Source of the DNA: Phycisphaerales bacterium UBA1926
GTDB lineage: Bacteria; Planctomycetota; Phycisphaerae; Phycisphaerales; UBA1924
Length of the DNA: 15,769 bases
Assembly (NCBI GenBank): GCA_002337215.1
Contig: DDFO01000026.1
Location: 3,859 to 19,627, forward strand
Direction: 5' to 3'
Below are positions 14,439 to 15,769 of this stretch, piece by piece. Position 1 is the first letter of the stretch; every line of letters starts with the position of its first letter. A model generated the notes under the pieces. It was not told the origin of the DNA. It saw nothing but the letters and a program-made list of their open reading frames with translations, and searched no databases. Both the position numbers and the translations under genes were made by a program.

Positions 14439-15113
14439 TCACGGGCAGCCGGCGACGAACGACTGGACAAACAGGTTCACATCCGCGAGATCGAAGATCC
14501 CGTTTCCGTCCAGATCGGCGATCGAGCGGTTCCGCACGAACCCGTCGATGAACGCGCTGATGTCGGACAGATCCAGCACGCCGAACGGGCCCGCGAGGTC
14601 CGCGACGACGCACGAGGGCCACTCGACGATCCCCTGCACGACCCGGAACGAACTGTCCGGGTAATTGTCCCAGACGATGCTCCCATCGCGGAGGAAGTTC
14701 ACGGCGATGTAGCGGTCGTCGCCGCCCCCCCGGTCCGGCTGCGCCCCGCGCCAGTTCATGAATGTCACGGGTGACCCGTCCGTCCAGACCCAGGTGTCGC
14801 GGTCGAGGTAGTCGAGCGGGGCCGGGCAGGTCAGCCCGATCCAGAGGTCCCGCCCCGTCCCGGTCCCCGTGAGGTATGCCGTGCGCAGGAACGCGCTCTC
14901 CTCGGCGCTCGTGATGCTCGCGAGGTGTCCGCCCCTGGATTCCGCGAACGCCTCGGTCGCCGTCCACGACGCGGGCGTGACGGTCAACGCGTAGCGGTGC
15001 CCGTTGCCCCCGTCCGCGACGGGCCAGACGACGAACTCAGCAAGATCGGTCTGCGCAATGGCCGAACCGGCGAGCAGGCAGAGCGCAGTGATCGCCCATC
15101 GATTGCGTTGCAT
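14439..15113 (-). CDS. Secreted C-type lectin-domain protein with dockerin
   Basis: The 224-residue protein has a signal peptide (MQRNRWAITALCLLAGSAIA) and a C-type lectin-like domain (about 38-165). Landmarks are W..TEAFAESRGGHLASI (50-67), LWIGL (90-94), WVWTDGSPVTFMNW (108-121), a QPD motif (125-127) and a WDN motif (148-150) before GIVEW. In animal lectins QPD favours galactose-type sugars and EPN mannose-type, so galactose binding is a reasonable but untested guess. The conserved lectin disulfides are absent, as in many bacterial members. The dockerin (about 168-224) pairs a degenerate first loop (ADLAGPFGVLDLSDI) with a canonical second loop (ADLDGNGIFDLADV). The ATG at 15113 follows a strong AGGAGGGAG site and is chosen over an in-frame start 26 codons upstream. 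Confidence 0.88.
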   Translation of the reverse strand: MQRNRWAITALCLLAGSAIAQTDLAEFVVWPVADGGNGHRYALTVTPASWTATEAFAESRGGHLASITSAEESAFLRTAYLTGTGTGRDLWIGLTCPAPLDYLDRDTWVWTDGSPVTFMNWRGAQPDRGGGDDRYIAVNFLRDGSIVWDNYPDSSFRVVQGIVEWPSCVVADLAGPFGVLDLSDISAFIDGFVRNRSIADLDGNGIFDLADVNLFVQSFVAGCP

Positions 15114-15194
15114 GCTCCCTCCTCTCATCCCCGGGCACACGTTTCGCGACGCAAGGGCCCTGCCCGGGGGACGGGGCCGTCCGCCGCCCATCGA

Positions 15195-15769
15195 TCACGA
15201 GCATCCACCCGTGAACGCCGTGACGAACAGCCCGATGTCGCTCAGGTCGAACAACCCGTCGTCGTTGAAGTCCGCGATCGGGTCACCCGAGAGGAATCCG
15301 GCGACGAACGCGCTGATGTCCGACAGATCGAGCACCCCGAACGCCGGCGCGATGTCCGCCGCGTTGCACCCGCCTTCGGGGGAGAGCGAGAGATCGTCGA
15401 AGAAGGCGTCGATAAAGACGCCGCAATCGAGGCGTCCGAGCAGTTCGACCGTCATGGTGGCGCTCCCCGCGGGGATCGTTGCTTCCAGCAGGACGGGCTG
15501 CCACGTGTCGTTCGAGAGGATCCAGCCCGAGTCGGCACCGCCCCCGATCTCCTCGCCTGCCTCATCCCGGAAGACCAGGCGGATGCGTGCGGGGTCGCAG
15601 CTGGGCGGGCCGCTGCTCGCGAGCGCGCCCGCGAGGACCAGGGGTGTCCCGCCTCCGAGCGCGGGGAGTGTCTGCCGCATCACGCTGATCACGCCGGATT
15701 GCGACGCCGCGCCCGTGGACGCAACATCGTGCACGAAGAGGAACGAGCCGCTCCGGGGGCCCAATCCGG
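15195..15769 (-). CDS. Dockerin-terminated beta-sandwich-like protein (5' part beyond window)
   Basis: The frame is open to the right edge, so the N-terminus and any signal peptide lie outside the window. A TTG at 15764 is probably not the real start. The visible part looks like the end of a jelly-roll or carbohydrate-binding-like domain (SGWILSNDTWQPVLLEATIP, then TMTVELLGR and FIDAFFDDLSL). This pattern of strands ending in 'fDDlsl' is common in secreted beta-sandwich modules, but the exact family is not clear. The dockerin covers about the last 58 residues (CNAADIAPAFGVLDLSDISAF), with a degenerate first loop and a canonical second loop (ADFNDDGLFDLSD). It ends in GCS instead of GCP. The stop lies about 80 bp upstream of the lectin gene's start. 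Confidence 0.8.
   Translation of the reverse strand, partial: GLGPRSGSFLFVHDVASTGAASQSGVISVMRQTLPALGGGTPLVLAGALASSGPPSCDPARIRLVFRDEAGEEIGGGADSGWILSNDTWQPVLLEATIPAGSATMTVELLGRLDCGVFIDAFFDDLSLSPEGGCNAADIAPAFGVLDLSDISAFVAGFLSGDPIADFNDDGLFDLSDIGLFVTAFTGGCS

Noticed and set aside
4684..15360. Recurring similar segments near the 3' ends of the minus-strand genes, considered as a dispersed repeat or CRISPR-like array
   Set aside because: The segments are in frame, about 165-175 bp, diverged at synonymous sites and encode the dockerin domain; there are no short repeats with regular spacers.

Overview
The window looks like a chromosome segment of a GC-rich planctomycete, probably class Phycisphaerae. 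The main reason is eight consecutive genes whose products end in the cysteine-bracketed 'GC-type' dockerin domain (CNxAD ... PFGVLDLxDI ... GCP), a domain family associated with that lineage. All coding sequence is strongly GC-rich, which creates many long shadow ORFs on the opposite strands. There are no tRNA or rRNA genes, insertion sequences or CRISPR arrays.

Layout. Positions 1-564 (minus) hold recR, cut by the left edge. A plus-strand block follows: a membrane-anchored tyrosine/dual-specificity-like phosphatase (621-1370), a GT39/ArnT-like membrane glycosyltransferase whose start overlaps it by ATGA (1367-3007), a hairpin-rich intergenic region ending in a very strong intrinsic terminator (3008-3259, a candidate small RNA), and an O-antigen-ligase-like membrane protein (about 3309-4661). 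This block looks like an envelope-glycan locus.

From 4684 to the right edge every gene is on the minus strand. All seven complete ones encode a signal peptide, a variable N-terminal module and a dockerin. In transcription order they are: a beta-sandwich-like protein (15195-15769, cut by the right edge), a C-type lectin (14439-15113), a YVTN-type beta-propeller (11767-14307), a trypsin-like serine protease with three CARDB-like repeats (8982-11447), a lamin-tail-like protein (8037-8831), two 273-residue paralogues of unknown family (7027-7848 and 5933-6754), and a protein in which the dockerin is followed by a C-terminal membrane anchor (4684-5739). Intrinsic terminators follow at least three of these genes, so the array appears to be a set of mostly separate transcription units rather than one operon.

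How it may work together (inference). The cluster resembles a toolkit of extracellular modules (protease, lectin, propeller, others) sharing one docking tag, with one member anchored in the membrane. No cohesin is present in the window, so the docking partner is unknown. The most interesting signals are the graded loss of calcium-ligand residues in the dockerin loops, the evidence that dockerin modules have been swapped between neighbouring genes, the membrane-anchored dockerin, and the unassigned structured RNA region near 3.1 kb.
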